Assembly (NCBI GenBank): GCA_934654815.1
Contig: CAKUGU010000041.1
Coordinates: 1 to 21,189 of the forward strand
Source of the DNA: an uncultured Ellagibacter sp.
GTDB lineage: Bacteria > Actinomycetota > Coriobacteriia > Coriobacteriales > Eggerthellaceae
Reading direction: 5' to 3'
Length of the DNA stretch: 21,189 nt
In this document: positions 9,671 to 16,224 of the stretch, piece after piece
How positions within the stretch are numbered: position 1 is the first letter of the stretch
How the letters are laid out: every line of letters starts with the position of its first letter
Program-made: the position numbers and the translations under genes
Notes under the pieces: model-generated
The model's database searches: none
What the model was told of the DNA's origin: nothing
The model's input: only the letters and a program-made list of their open reading frames with translations

Positions 9671-10255
9671 ATGTCCGAATTGATGTCGCAGCTGATCACG
9701 CCGGAACTGATGACGGCGTTCTCGATCTTCATCGTGCTGCTCGTGGTGCTTTACATCTTGTCGATCGTGTGGGTCGTCCGCGACGCCTACATGCGCGGCA
9801 CGCACTGGTACGTGTGGGGCGTCGTCGCCCTCGTGCCGCTTCTCGGCGTCATCGCGTACTGCCTGCTTCGTCCGCCGCTGCTGCAGATCGACCGCGACGA
9901 GCAGGAACTCGAAGTGGCCTTGAAGCAGCGCGAGCTCATGAAGTACGGCGAGTGCGCGACGTGCGGCTACCCGGTCGAATCGGACTACGTCGTGTGCCCG
10001 AACTGCCATTCGCGCCTGAAGAACCTCTGCCCGAGCTGCCACCATGCGCTCGATCCGGCATGGACGGTATGCCCGTACTGCGCGACCCCGGTCGGCCAAG
10101 CGCATAACGGCGCCGCCCGTCGCCGCCCGCGCCCGCATCAGGCGGCGCCCGCGGCAAACGCGCCTGCGCAGGCTCAGCCGCGCGAGCAGCGCGCCCAGCA
10201 GCAGGTTCGCACCCGCGCCCCGCGCAAGCAGGAGCATCGCGAGGCTGAGAACTAG
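9671..10255 (+). CDS. Membrane protein with two zinc ribbons, PLDc_N-like N-terminus
   Basis: A 194-residue protein. The ATG at 9671 is chosen because GAGGAA lies just upstream; an in-frame ATG 11 codons earlier lacks a site. Two hydrophobic helices (about 16-37 and 47-66) flank VVRDAYMRG, and VALVPLLGVIAY-LLRP resembles the short PLDc_N membrane domain. A charged, helical linker (about 74-92) leads to two tandem CxxC...CxxC ribbons: C95, C98, C109, C112, and C120, C123, C134, C137. The tail, from about residue 149, is rich in Ala, Pro, Gln and Arg and probably disordered and basic. The family has no established function; a membrane-anchored scaffold, or a sensor binding nucleic acid or protein, is possible. 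It has its own promoter and terminator, so it is a single-gene unit between valS and ffh. Confidence 0.8.
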   Translation: MSELMSQLITPELMTAFSIFIVLLVVLYILSIVWVVRDAYMRGTHWYVWGVVALVPLLGVIAYCLLRPPLLQIDRDEQELEVALKQRELMKYGECATCGYPVESDYVVCPNCHSRLKNLCPSCHHALDPAWTVCPYCATPVGQAHNGAARRRPRPHQAAPAANAPAQAQPREQRAQQQVRTRAPRKQEHREAEN

Positions 10256-10291
10256 CGCTGCCGGCAACGCCGCAAGCGAAATCGAAACGAT

Positions 10292-10318
10292 GAAGGGGCC
10301 TTCGGGCCCCTTCTTTTT
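10292..10318 (+). terminator. Intrinsic terminator with UUCG loop
   Basis: GAAGGGGCC (10292-10300) pairs perfectly with GGCCCCTTC (10305-10313) around a TTCG tetraloop, followed by five T (10314-10318). It ends the zinc-ribbon gene unit. Confidence 0.92.
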
Positions 10319-10371
10319 GCGCAGGGCGTGTTGCCGGCCCCCGGCTCCGCCGAACACCGTCGTGTCTGACG

Positions 10372-10397
10372 TATAATCATAGGGTTAACAACGTTGT
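10372..10397 (+). promoter_or_regulatory. Candidate ffh promoter (-10) and adjacent palindrome
   Basis: A perfect TATAAT lies at 10372-10377 in the ffh upstream region, but the -35 position (about 10349-10354) matches poorly. Just downstream, near the expected transcription start, is a perfect 10-bp palindrome, ACAACGTTGT (10388-10397), which could be an operator. The -10 match is seen; the regulatory reading is inference. Confidence 0.5.
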
Positions 10398-10426
10398 ATC
10401 CCTCGAGTCACCATTCGGAGGTTCCC

Positions 10427-11836
10427 ATGCTCGAAAGCTTGTCCGAGCGTTTGCAGAACATCTTCTCCGGCCTGCGCGGCAAGGGCCGCCTCACCGAAGA
10501 CGACATCAACTCCGCCATGCGCGAGATCCGCCTGGCGCTTCTGGAAGCGGACGTCAACTTCAAGGTGGTGAAGCAGTTCTGCGCCCGCACGAAGGAGCGC
10601 TGTCTCACCGCCGAGGTGCTCGATTCGCTCACGCCCGCGCAGAACGTCGTGAAGATCGTGCTCGACGAGCTGACCGAGCTTTTGGGCCGCACCGATTCCA
10701 AGCTCGTCCTTTCGAGCCGCATCCCCAACGTCATCATGCTCGTCGGTCTTCAGGGCTCGGGCAAAACGACTGCCGCCGCCAAGCTCGCGTATCGCCTGAA
10801 GCAGGAAAAGCACTCGCCGCTGCTCGTGGCGTGCGACGTGTACCGCCCCGCCGCCGCCGACCAGCTCCAAACGCTCGGCGACGAGATGGGCGTGCGCGTG
10901 TACCGCGGCGACGGGAAGGACCCGGTCGCCATCGCCAAGGAAGGCGTGCAGGACGCGATCGACCACTTGCGCGACGTGGTCATCGTCGACACTGCCGGTC
11001 GCCTACACGTCGACAAGGACATGATGGAAGAGGCCGAGGCCATCAAGCGCGCCGTGAAGCCCGACCAGATCCTCATGGTCGTCGACGCCATGACCGGTCA
11101 GGACGTCGTGAACGTGGCGTCCGCCTTCGCCGAGCGCGTCGACTTCGACGGCGTCATCATGTCGAAGATGGACGGCGACGCCCGCGGCGGCGGTGCGCTT
11201 TCCATCAAGCAGGTCACCGGCAAGCCTATCAAGTTCATCAGCGCCGGCGAGAAGCCCGACTCGCTCGAGGAATTCCATCCCGACCGCATCGCCAAGCGCA
11301 TCCTCGGCATGGGCGACATGGTGAGCCTCATCGAGAGCGCCGTGAAGGTCCAGCAGGAAGCCGAAGAGGCCGAAACCGCCAAGCGCATCGCGAAGTCGCA
11401 GATCACCTTGAACGACTTCATCGACATGAACCGCCAGATCCGCAAGATGGGCGGCATCGCCAAGCTTGTCTCGGCGCTTCCCGGCGGCGACAAGGCGCTC
11501 GGCTCGGGCCAGGTCGACGAGGGCGCGCTCGACCGCATGGAGGTCATCATCAATTCCATGACGAAGGAGGAGCGCACAAAGCCCGAGGTCTTGAACGGCT
11601 CCCGCCGTGCGCGCATCGCCGCTGGCGCGGGCGTCTCGGTCACCGAGGTGAACCAGCTCATCAAGAAGTTCAACGAGACCAAGAAGATGATGCGCAAGAT
11701 GATGCCCACCGAAGCGGAGCTTTCGGGCAAGGGCAAGAAGGGGAAGCGCCGCCGCCGCTTCCCTGGCATGCCGGGCGGCATGAGCATGTCCGACATCAAG
11801 AAAGTCCAGGCAATGCTCGAAGAGAGCGAGAAATAG
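10427..11836 (+). CDS. ffh: Signal recognition particle GTPase Ffh (SRP54)
   Basis: A 469-residue GTPase that binds signal sequences and 4.5S RNA and delivers ribosomes to FtsY at the membrane. The ATG at 10427 has GGAGG five bases upstream; an in-frame start 11 codons earlier would begin inside the leader palindrome. The N domain is residues 1 to about 95. The G domain has GLQGSGKT (107-114), DTAGR (188-192) and SKMDGDARGG (246-255). The C-terminal M domain is methionine-rich (MMRKMMP, FPGMPGGMSM), as expected for the signal-sequence groove and RNA binding, with a KGKKGKRRRR basic stretch. It is followed after 69 bases by the flavoprotein gene and then the rpsP group. The 4.5S RNA gene is not in this window. 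Confidence 0.97.
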   Translation: MLESLSERLQNIFSGLRGKGRLTEDDINSAMREIRLALLEADVNFKVVKQFCARTKERCLTAEVLDSLTPAQNVVKIVLDELTELLGRTDSKLVLSSRIPNVIMLVGLQGSGKTTAAAKLAYRLKQEKHSPLLVACDVYRPAAADQLQTLGDEMGVRVYRGDGKDPVAIAKEGVQDAIDHLRDVVIVDTAGRLHVDKDMMEEAEAIKRAVKPDQILMVVDAMTGQDVVNVASAFAERVDFDGVIMSKMDGDARGGGALSIKQVTGKPIKFISAGEKPDSLEEFHPDRIAKRILGMGDMVSLIESAVKVQQEAEEAETAKRIAKSQITLNDFIDMNRQIRKMGGIAKLVSALPGGDKALGSGQVDEGALDRMEVIINSMTKEERTKPEVLNGSRRARIAAGAGVSVTEVNQLIKKFNETKKMMRKMMPTEAELSGKGKKGKRRRRFPGMPGGMSMSDIKKVQAMLEESEK

Positions 11837-11905
11837 CAGGAAGCGCGCGCCCGCGGCCGGAAGAGGACGGACGCTTAAGGCGCGCAAGAGAAGGGGAGGG
11901 CCAAC

Positions 11906-12451
11906 ATGGCTTGCAAGGTTTTGGTGGTAACGGGAAGCCCGCGCGTGAACGGCAATTCCGACATGCTCGCGGACGCGTTCATCGAGGGCGCGAAATCGGC
12001 AGGGTGCGAGGTGCGCCGCATCGACGCGGGGCGCGCCAAGATCGCAGGCTGCCTCGGCTGCAACTACTGCTTCACGCACGAGGGCGAATGCGTGCAAAAG
12101 GACGACATGCAGAAGTTCTACCCCGACCTGCACTGGGCCGACGTGCTCGTGTACGCCACGCCCCTGTACTGCTTCACCTACCCGGCGCAGCTCAAGGCGT
12201 TCCAAGACCGCATGTTCTGCGGCATCGCCAAGTCGTTCGGCATCCCGCGCGTCGGCCTGCTTCTGTGCCTCGAGGACAAGGACATCACCGCGGCCGATTC
12301 GCTGCTCGACACCTACAAGCGCTCGAACGCCTACACGCACCAGGAAAGCATCGGCGAGGTCGTGGTGAACGCGGTGTTCGACAAGGGCGCCATCGCCGGC
12401 AACCCGGGGCTCGAGCGTGCGCGCGAGCTCGGCGCGAGCCTCGGCGAATAG
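11906..12451 (+). CDS. Flavodoxin-fold NAD(P)H-dependent FMN reductase with iron-sulfur-flavoprotein-like cysteines
   Basis: A 181-residue protein. The ATG at 11906 follows a strong GGGGAGGG site. It begins with beta strand KVLVVTGSPR and the FMN phosphate-binding loop GSPRVNGNS (10-18) typical of NADPH-dependent FMN reductases, and later has the ATPLYCFTYPAQLK segment seen in this family. A compact cysteine motif, C49-x2-C52-x2-C55-x6-C62, matches the Cx2Cx2Cx4-7C pattern of iron-sulfur flavoproteins, which carry FMN and a 4Fe-4S cluster and move electrons in anaerobes. Some members bearing these cysteines may lack the cluster. Electron donor and acceptor are unknown. It lies 69 bases after ffh with no terminator seen between them, so it may be in the ffh unit although functionally unrelated. 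Confidence 0.85.
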   Translation: MACKVLVVTGSPRVNGNSDMLADAFIEGAKSAGCEVRRIDAGRAKIAGCLGCNYCFTHEGECVQKDDMQKFYPDLHWADVLVYATPLYCFTYPAQLKAFQDRMFCGIAKSFGIPRVGLLLCLEDKDITAADSLLDTYKRSNAYTHQESIGEVVVNAVFDKGAIAGNPGLERARELGASLGE

Positions 12452-12460
12452 CCGCCCGCC

Positions 12461-12498
12461 GTTTGTGTGCGCTTCATGCACACGAACTTGCTATTTTT
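12461..12498 (+). terminator. Probable intrinsic terminator after the flavoprotein gene
   Basis: GTTTGTGTGC (12461-12470) pairs with GCACACGAAC (12478-12487), one T-G wobble, with a 7-base loop. The T run (five T, 12494-12498) starts a few bases after the stem, so termination may be inefficient. It overlaps the rpsP promoter. Confidence 0.6.
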
Positions 12499-12516
12499 CG
12501 ATATTTCCAGTAATAT
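12488..12516 (+). promoter_or_regulatory. Promoter for rpsP-khpA-rimM
   Basis: TTGCTA (12488-12493) and TAATAT (12511-12516) are separated by exactly 17 bases in a locally AT-rich stretch that stands out from the GC-rich surroundings. Predicted start is near 12523, leaving a leader of about 73 bases. Confidence 0.65.
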
Positions 12517-12536
12517 AAGCAATCGCTGTGTTTTCC

Positions 12537-12553
12537 CGAGGCGTTTGCCCTCG
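12537..12553 (+). other. Small hairpin in the rpsP leader
   Basis: CGAGG (12537-12541) pairs with CCTCG (12549-12553), and flanking TTTT (12531-12534) and AAAA (12555-12558) could extend it. It lies between the promoter and the Shine-Dalgarno site and might tune S16 operon expression. No described ribosomal-protein leader motif was recognised. Confidence 0.35.
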
Positions 12554-12595
12554 TAAAACCGAGATGAGAGTTTAGAAATAAAGGAGTTCAACTTC

Positions 12596-12841
12596 ATGGC
12601 AGTCAAAATTCGCCTGGCTCGTCACGGCGCAAAGAAGCGTCCGTACTACCGCATCGTCGTTGCCGATTCCCGCGCTCCGCGCGACGGCAAGTTCATCGAA
12701 GAGGTCGGCCGCTACAACCCGTGCGTCGATCCGTCGATGATCTCTGTGGACCTCGAGAAGGTCGACAAGTGGATCGCCAATGGCGCTCAGCCGACCGACA
12801 CCGTCGTTCGTCTTCTTGAAACCGCTCGCAAGGAAGCGTAA
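12596..12841 (+). CDS. rpsP: 30S ribosomal protein S16
   Basis: An 81-residue protein with the invariant S16 start, [19 protein letters not shown], followed by [19 protein letters not shown], and of full family length. S16 binds 16S rRNA in the 5' domain and is needed for 30S assembly. The ATG at 12596 has AAGGAG nine bases upstream. It heads a tight cluster with khpA (5-base gap) and rimM; RimM acts in 30S maturation, so the grouping is functional as well as positional. Confidence 0.97.
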   Translation: MAVKIRLARHGAKKRPYYRIVVADSRAPRDGKFIEEVGRYNPCVDPSMISVDLEKVDKWIANGAQPTDTVVRLLETARKEA

Positions 12842-12846
12842 ACGGC

Positions 12847-13101
12847 ATGTCTGAGCAGACGGAAGACCTCGTCGGCTTGGTTGACGCGATCGTGCGTCCC
12901 CTCGTGGACCACGAAGAGGACCTCGACATCACGGGAAGCGAAACCGAAGAAGGTTCCATTCTCGTCGAGATCCGCGTGAACGAAGAAGACGCCGGTAAGG
13001 TCATTGGCCGCCAGGGTCGTGTCATCAAGGCCATTCGCACGCTCGCGCGTGCGGCTGCATCGCATTCGGATGTTCCCGTCGACGTGGAGCTTGTCGAGTA
13101 G
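12847..13101 (+). CDS. khpA: KH-domain RNA-binding protein KhpA (YlqC family)
   Basis: An 84-residue single KH-domain protein. The GxxG RNA-contact loop is GRQG at 54-57 within GKVIGRQGRVIKAIRTLARAAA, the diagnostic block of the family. An acidic N-terminal segment precedes it. In other bacteria KhpA pairs with KhpB (Jag) and binds many RNAs, affecting cell division and size; its place between rpsP and rimM is the usual one in Gram-positive bacteria. The ATG at 12847 lies five bases after the rpsP stop, and the stop codon abuts the rimM ATG directly. Confidence 0.93.
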   Translation: MSEQTEDLVGLVDAIVRPLVDHEEDLDITGSETEEGSILVEIRVNEEDAGKVIGRQGRVIKAIRTLARAAASHSDVPVDVELVE

Positions 13102-13638
13102 ATGCGCGAATGGGCCGATGTCGCCTGGTTGGCGACTGCGAAGAATCTAGATGGAGGGCTCGTCGTGCGCAGCGCGTCGGGCCTTCCTTTTTTGCTTGAG
13201 GAAGGCGTCGAGGTCGCGTTCGTGCCTCCGGTGCTCGACGAGCCCCGTCGTGCGCAGGTGGAGGAAATCCGTCCGCGCGACGACGAGTCGGCCGTCGTGT
13301 GGTTCTCGGGCGTCGAGGACATCGACACCGCGAAGGCGCTCATCGGGTGCCACGTGCTCATGAGGCGCGCCGAACTGCCCGATCTCGCCCGTGCGCAGGC
13401 TGCGGCGCATTCCGACGCCGCGCTCGGCTGGGAGGTCCACGATGCGAGGGCCGGCCTTCTCGGCACGCTTCTGCGCGTGGACGACAACCCTGGGCAAAGC
13501 TTGCTCGTCGTCGCGCGCGCAGGCGGCGACGAGGGCCATCCCATCCTCATCCCGCTCGTTGACGAGTTCCTCGTGCGTATCGACGAGGAAGCCTGCCGCA
13601 TCGACGTCGACGTCCCCGCAGGGCTTTTAGACCTGTAA
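13102..13638 (+). CDS. rimM: Ribosome maturation factor RimM
   Basis: A 178-residue protein that assists 30S head assembly. The C-terminal PRC-barrel half is clear: LGWEVHDARAGLLGTLLRV, then ILIPLVDEFLVRID, ending IDVDVPAGLLDL as in the family. The N-terminal half (about 1-90) is divergent: the usual GKI-x-x-x-HG-x-x-GE-x-x-V block appears as WLATAKNLDGGLVV, but FLLEEGVEVAFV and the later VEDIDTAKALIG segment fit the RimM N domain. The ATG is the base after the khpA stop, with GGAG 11 bases upstream inside khpA, so translation is probably coupled. A terminator-like hairpin follows within seven bases. Confidence 0.9.
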   Translation: MREWADVAWLATAKNLDGGLVVRSASGLPFLLEEGVEVAFVPPVLDEPRRAQVEEIRPRDDESAVVWFSGVEDIDTAKALIGCHVLMRRAELPDLARAQAAAHSDAALGWEVHDARAGLLGTLLRVDDNPGQSLLVVARAGGDEGHPILIPLVDEFLVRIDEEACRIDVDVPAGLLDL

Positions 13639-13644
13639 CTTTCG

Positions 13645-13683
13645 CGCGCCTCGCAGGGCTTCACACGCCCTCGGGCGCGTTTT
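13645..13683 (+). terminator. Terminator-like hairpin between rimM and trmD
   Basis: Outer stem CGCGCC (13645-13650) with GGCGCG (13674-13679), inner stem AGGGC (13655-13659) with GCCCT (13667-13671), then TTTT (13680-13683). It lies seven bases after the rimM stop and 28 bases before trmD, so it could partly separate trmD and lepB from the S16 cluster. Confidence 0.65.
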
Positions 13684-13711
13684 CGTATGCCCGCAAACGA
13701 AGGGAACACCC

Positions 13712-14551
13712 GTGATCATCGAGACGCTTTCGACATTTCCCCATATGTACGACTCCGTCATGGGAACGTCCATGATGCGCATCGCGCAGGAAAAGGGGAT
13801 CCTCGATTTTCACGCGTACGACCTGCGCGATTGGACGCACGACCGCCATCGCACGACCGACGACGACCCCTACGGCGGCGGCGCCGGGCTCGTCATGAAG
13901 TGCGAGCCGCTCTTCGAGGCGTACGACGACATCTGCGCGCGTCCTGTGGGCGAGGCGGCCGTCGCTGACGCTGCGGCAGGCGAAGGAGTCGCGCCAGGCG
14001 GTGCCGCCGCTTTCGCCCCGGATGCGGCCGTCGACGAAGCCGCCGCGCTCCCGAAGCCCCACACCATCTTCCTCGCGCCCCAGGGGCGGCGCTTCGACGA
14101 CGCCTGCGCGCTCGAGCTTGCCGAGCACGAGCGGCTTCTGTTCGTGTGCGGGCACTACGAGGGCATCGACGAGCGCGCCTACACCTTGGCCGACGAGGTC
14201 ATCTCGCTCGGCGACTACGTCCTCACGAGCGGCGAGCTCGCTTCCATGGTCGTGATCGACGCTGTGGTGCGCAAGCTCCCCGGCGTCCTCGGCGCCGAGG
14301 AGGGGGCCAAGACCGAGAGCTTCTCCGACGGGCTGCTCGAATACCCTCAATACACGCGCCCTGCGAGCTTCCGCGGCATGGAGGTGCCGGCCGTCCTTCT
14401 GTCGGGCGACCACGGCAAGGTCGCCGCATGGCGCCGCGAGCAGAGCCTCGAGCGCACGGCCCGTTTGCGCCCCGATCTGCTTTCCGGCGTCGAGCTTTCG
14501 CCCGCTGAGAGGGATTTTCTGCAGAGTTTGGGCCTTGAGGCTGAGCAATAG
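13712..14551 (+). CDS. trmD: tRNA (guanine-37-N1)-methyltransferase TrmD
   Basis: A 279-residue enzyme that methylates G37 next to the anticodon, preventing +1 frameshifting. The GTG at 13712 has AAGGGA upstream and gives the family start xIIETLSTFPHMYDS. Motifs: DRHRTTDDDPYGGGAG (44-59), the trefoil-knot SAM loops CGHYEGIDER (146-155) and GDYVLTSGELA (167-177), and the catalytic Asp D183 in VVIDAVVRKLPGVLG. The protein is about 35 residues longer than the usual length of about 245. The excess is an Ala/Gly/Pro-rich insertion at about 75-115, between the YGGG region and TIFLAPQG, where homologues have a short linker. This is probably a surface loop away from the active site. lepB follows, where many bacteria have rplS. 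Confidence 0.95.
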   Translation: MIIETLSTFPHMYDSVMGTSMMRIAQEKGILDFHAYDLRDWTHDRHRTTDDDPYGGGAGLVMKCEPLFEAYDDICARPVGEAAVADAAAGEGVAPGGAAAFAPDAAVDEAAALPKPHTIFLAPQGRRFDDACALELAEHERLLFVCGHYEGIDERAYTLADEVISLGDYVLTSGELASMVVIDAVVRKLPGVLGAEEGAKTESFSDGLLEYPQYTRPASFRGMEVPAVLLSGDHGKVAAWRREQSLERTARLRPDLLSGVELSPAERDFLQSLGLEAEQ

Positions 14552-14644
14552 GGGATGCGCGGTATCATTTTCGTTTGTCACTGTAGCGAAAAGCCTCGAC
14601 GCGCGTGATCGCGTGCGGCGCATTCGAAAGGACGAGAGCCCCAC

Positions 14645-15214
14645 ATGTTTTCCGGTCAGCATGCCGAACGCCAAGGTTCCAAGACCCTGCGCACTGTCAC
14701 GAGCCTCGTCATCATGGTCGCTGCGGTCGTTGCCATCTCGTTCGGCCTGAGAACCTTCGTCTTCTCCGCCTACGAGATCCCCTCGGGTTCCATGGAAGAC
14801 ACCATCATGACCGGCGACCTCGTCTTCTCCGAGAAAGTCTCCTACTATTCGGGCGAGCCCAAGCAGGGCGACATCGTCACCTTCGAGGATCCGCTCGTCT
14901 CCGGGCGCACGCTCATCAAGCGCGTCATCGCCACGGGCGGCCAGACGGTCGACCTCGTCGACGGGAAAGTGGCCGTCGACGGCGTCGTGCTCGACGAGCC
15001 CTACACCGAGGGCAAGGTTTCCGAGCCCTTCCAGAAAACCGCCGTCTCCATCAGCTATCCCTACACGGTGCCGCAAGGATGCCTCTGGGTGATGGGCGAC
15101 AACCGGACCAATTCCCAGGATTCCCGTTACTTCGGGGCGGTCGACGCCTCGACGGTGACCGGGCACGCCGTTTTCACCTACTGGCCGATCAACCACATCG
15201 GACTGTTATCGTAG
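14645..15214 (+). CDS. lepB: Signal peptidase I
   Basis: A 189-residue membrane-anchored serine protease that removes signal peptides from exported proteins. One N-terminal membrane helix (about 18-40) is followed by the catalytic domain outside the membrane. The Ser/Lys dyad is S49 in PSGSM and K92 in LIKRVIA. The later family boxes VMGDNR and SQDSRYFG are present. Its length is that of short Gram-positive enzymes, without the extra domain of enteric LepB. The ATG at 14645 has a purine-rich GAAAGGACGAGAG stretch upstream. It lies 93 bases after trmD; a possible TATCAT -10 at 14563-14568 lacks a well-placed -35. With Ffh in the same window, it forms part of the export machinery. Confidence 0.95.
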   Translation: MFSGQHAERQGSKTLRTVTSLVIMVAAVVAISFGLRTFVFSAYEIPSGSMEDTIMTGDLVFSEKVSYYSGEPKQGDIVTFEDPLVSGRTLIKRVIATGGQTVDLVDGKVAVDGVVLDEPYTEGKVSEPFQKTAVSISYPYTVPQGCLWVMGDNRTNSQDSRYFGAVDASTVTGHAVFTYWPINHIGLLS

Positions 15215-15226
15215 ATCACTCATCAA

Positions 15227-15259
15227 CCAGGGCCCCTGGCGGCGCGCGCCTTCGGGGGC
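15227..15259 (+). other. Consecutive inverted repeats in the lepB-glyQ gap
   Basis: CCAGG/CCTGG (15227-15239) is followed directly by the palindrome GGCGCGCGCC (15241-15250). Alternatively GCCCC (15232-15236) pairs with GGGGC (15255-15259), enclosing that palindrome. There is no T tract, so this is not a standard terminator. Possible leader structure before glyQ; role unknown. Confidence 0.3.
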
Positions 15260-15282
15260 TTGAACAGACGAAAAGGAGAGAC

Positions 15283-16224
15283 ATGGCAACCGAACCTGTG
15301 CATGCCGCGAAGAGCGCGGCAGACGCGCCGACGTTCCAGGACATCATCATGACCCTGCAGCGCTACTGGGCCGAACAGGGCTGCGTCGTTATGCAGCCCT
15401 ACGACAGCGAGGTGGGTGCGGGCACGTTCCATACCGCGACCACGCTCCGCAGCCTCGGCCCGAACGCGTGGCGCACCTGCTACCCGCAGCCGTGCCGCCG
15501 CCCGGCCGATGGCCGCTACGGCGAGAACCCCAACCGCATGCAGCACTACTACCAGTTCCAGGTCATCCTGAAGCCCTGCCCGGTCGATTCGCAGGACCTC
15601 TATCTCGGCTCGCTCAAGGCCATCGGCCTCGACCCCGCCGAGCACGACGTCCGCTTCGTCGAGGACGACTGGGAAAGCCCGACGCTCGGCGCCTGGGGGC
15701 TTGGCTGGGAAGTCTGGATGGACGGCATGGAGGTCACGCAGTACACGTATTTCCAGCAGGTCGGCGGCATCGAGGTCGACCCCGTTCCCGTCGAGATCAC
15801 CTACGGCCTCGAGCGCATCGCCATGTACGTCCAGGGCGTCGATTCGGTCTACGACCTCGTGTGGTCCTACCTGCCCGACGGCACGCCCATGACCTACGGC
15901 GACGTCTTCCACGAGAACGAGGTCGAGTTCTCGGCCTACAACTTCGAGGTGGCCGACGTCGACATGATGCGCCGCAAGTTCGACGAGTACGAGGCCGAGT
16001 GCCATTCGTGCCTCGAGCGCAAGCTGCCGCTTCCGGCCTACGACTGCGTCATGAAGTGCAGCCACGCGTTCAACATCCTCGACGCCCGCGGTGCCATCTC
16101 GGCGACCGAGCGCGCCAACTACATCCTGCGCGTTCGCGCCGTCGCCAAGGCCTGCTGCGAGAGCTACCTCGCGGAGGTCGCGGGCAAGAAAGACACGTAT
16201 TCCACGAAGGGCGAGGTGGCTTAA
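15283..16224 (+). CDS. glyQ: Glycyl-tRNA synthetase alpha subunit
   Basis: A 313-residue class II catalytic subunit of the heterotetrameric bacterial glycyl-tRNA synthetase; it makes glycyl-adenylate and charges tRNA-Gly with GlyS. The ATG at 15283 has AAAAGGAG just upstream. After a short Ala-rich N-terminus it shows [17 protein letters not shown], then the motif 2 region [20 protein letters not shown] (66-85) and [10 protein letters not shown], then [19 protein letters not shown] and the motif 3 region [12 protein letters not shown]. These are near-invariant in GlyQ. The stop codon is directly followed by the glyS ATG, which helps keep subunits equimolar. Confidence 0.97.
   Translation: MATEPVHAAKSAADAPTFQDIIMTLQRYWAEQGCVVMQPYDSEVGAGTFHTATTLRSLGPNAWRTCYPQPCRRPADGRYGENPNRMQHYYQFQVILKPCPVDSQDLYLGSLKAIGLDPAEHDVRFVEDDWESPTLGAWGLGWEVWMDGMEVTQYTYFQQVGGIEVDPVPVEITYGLERIAMYVQGVDSVYDLVWSYLPDGTPMTYGDVFHENEVEFSAYNFEVADVDMMRRKFDEYEAECHSCLERKLPLPAYDCVMKCSHAFNILDARGAISATERANYILRVRAVAKACCESYLAEVAGKKDTYSTKGEVA

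Noticed and set aside
10831..12513. A 560-codon + strand frame overlapping ffh and the flavoprotein gene in another phase
   Set aside because: Arg/His/Gly-rich frame-shifted reading of two real genes; no Shine-Dalgarno site or family match.
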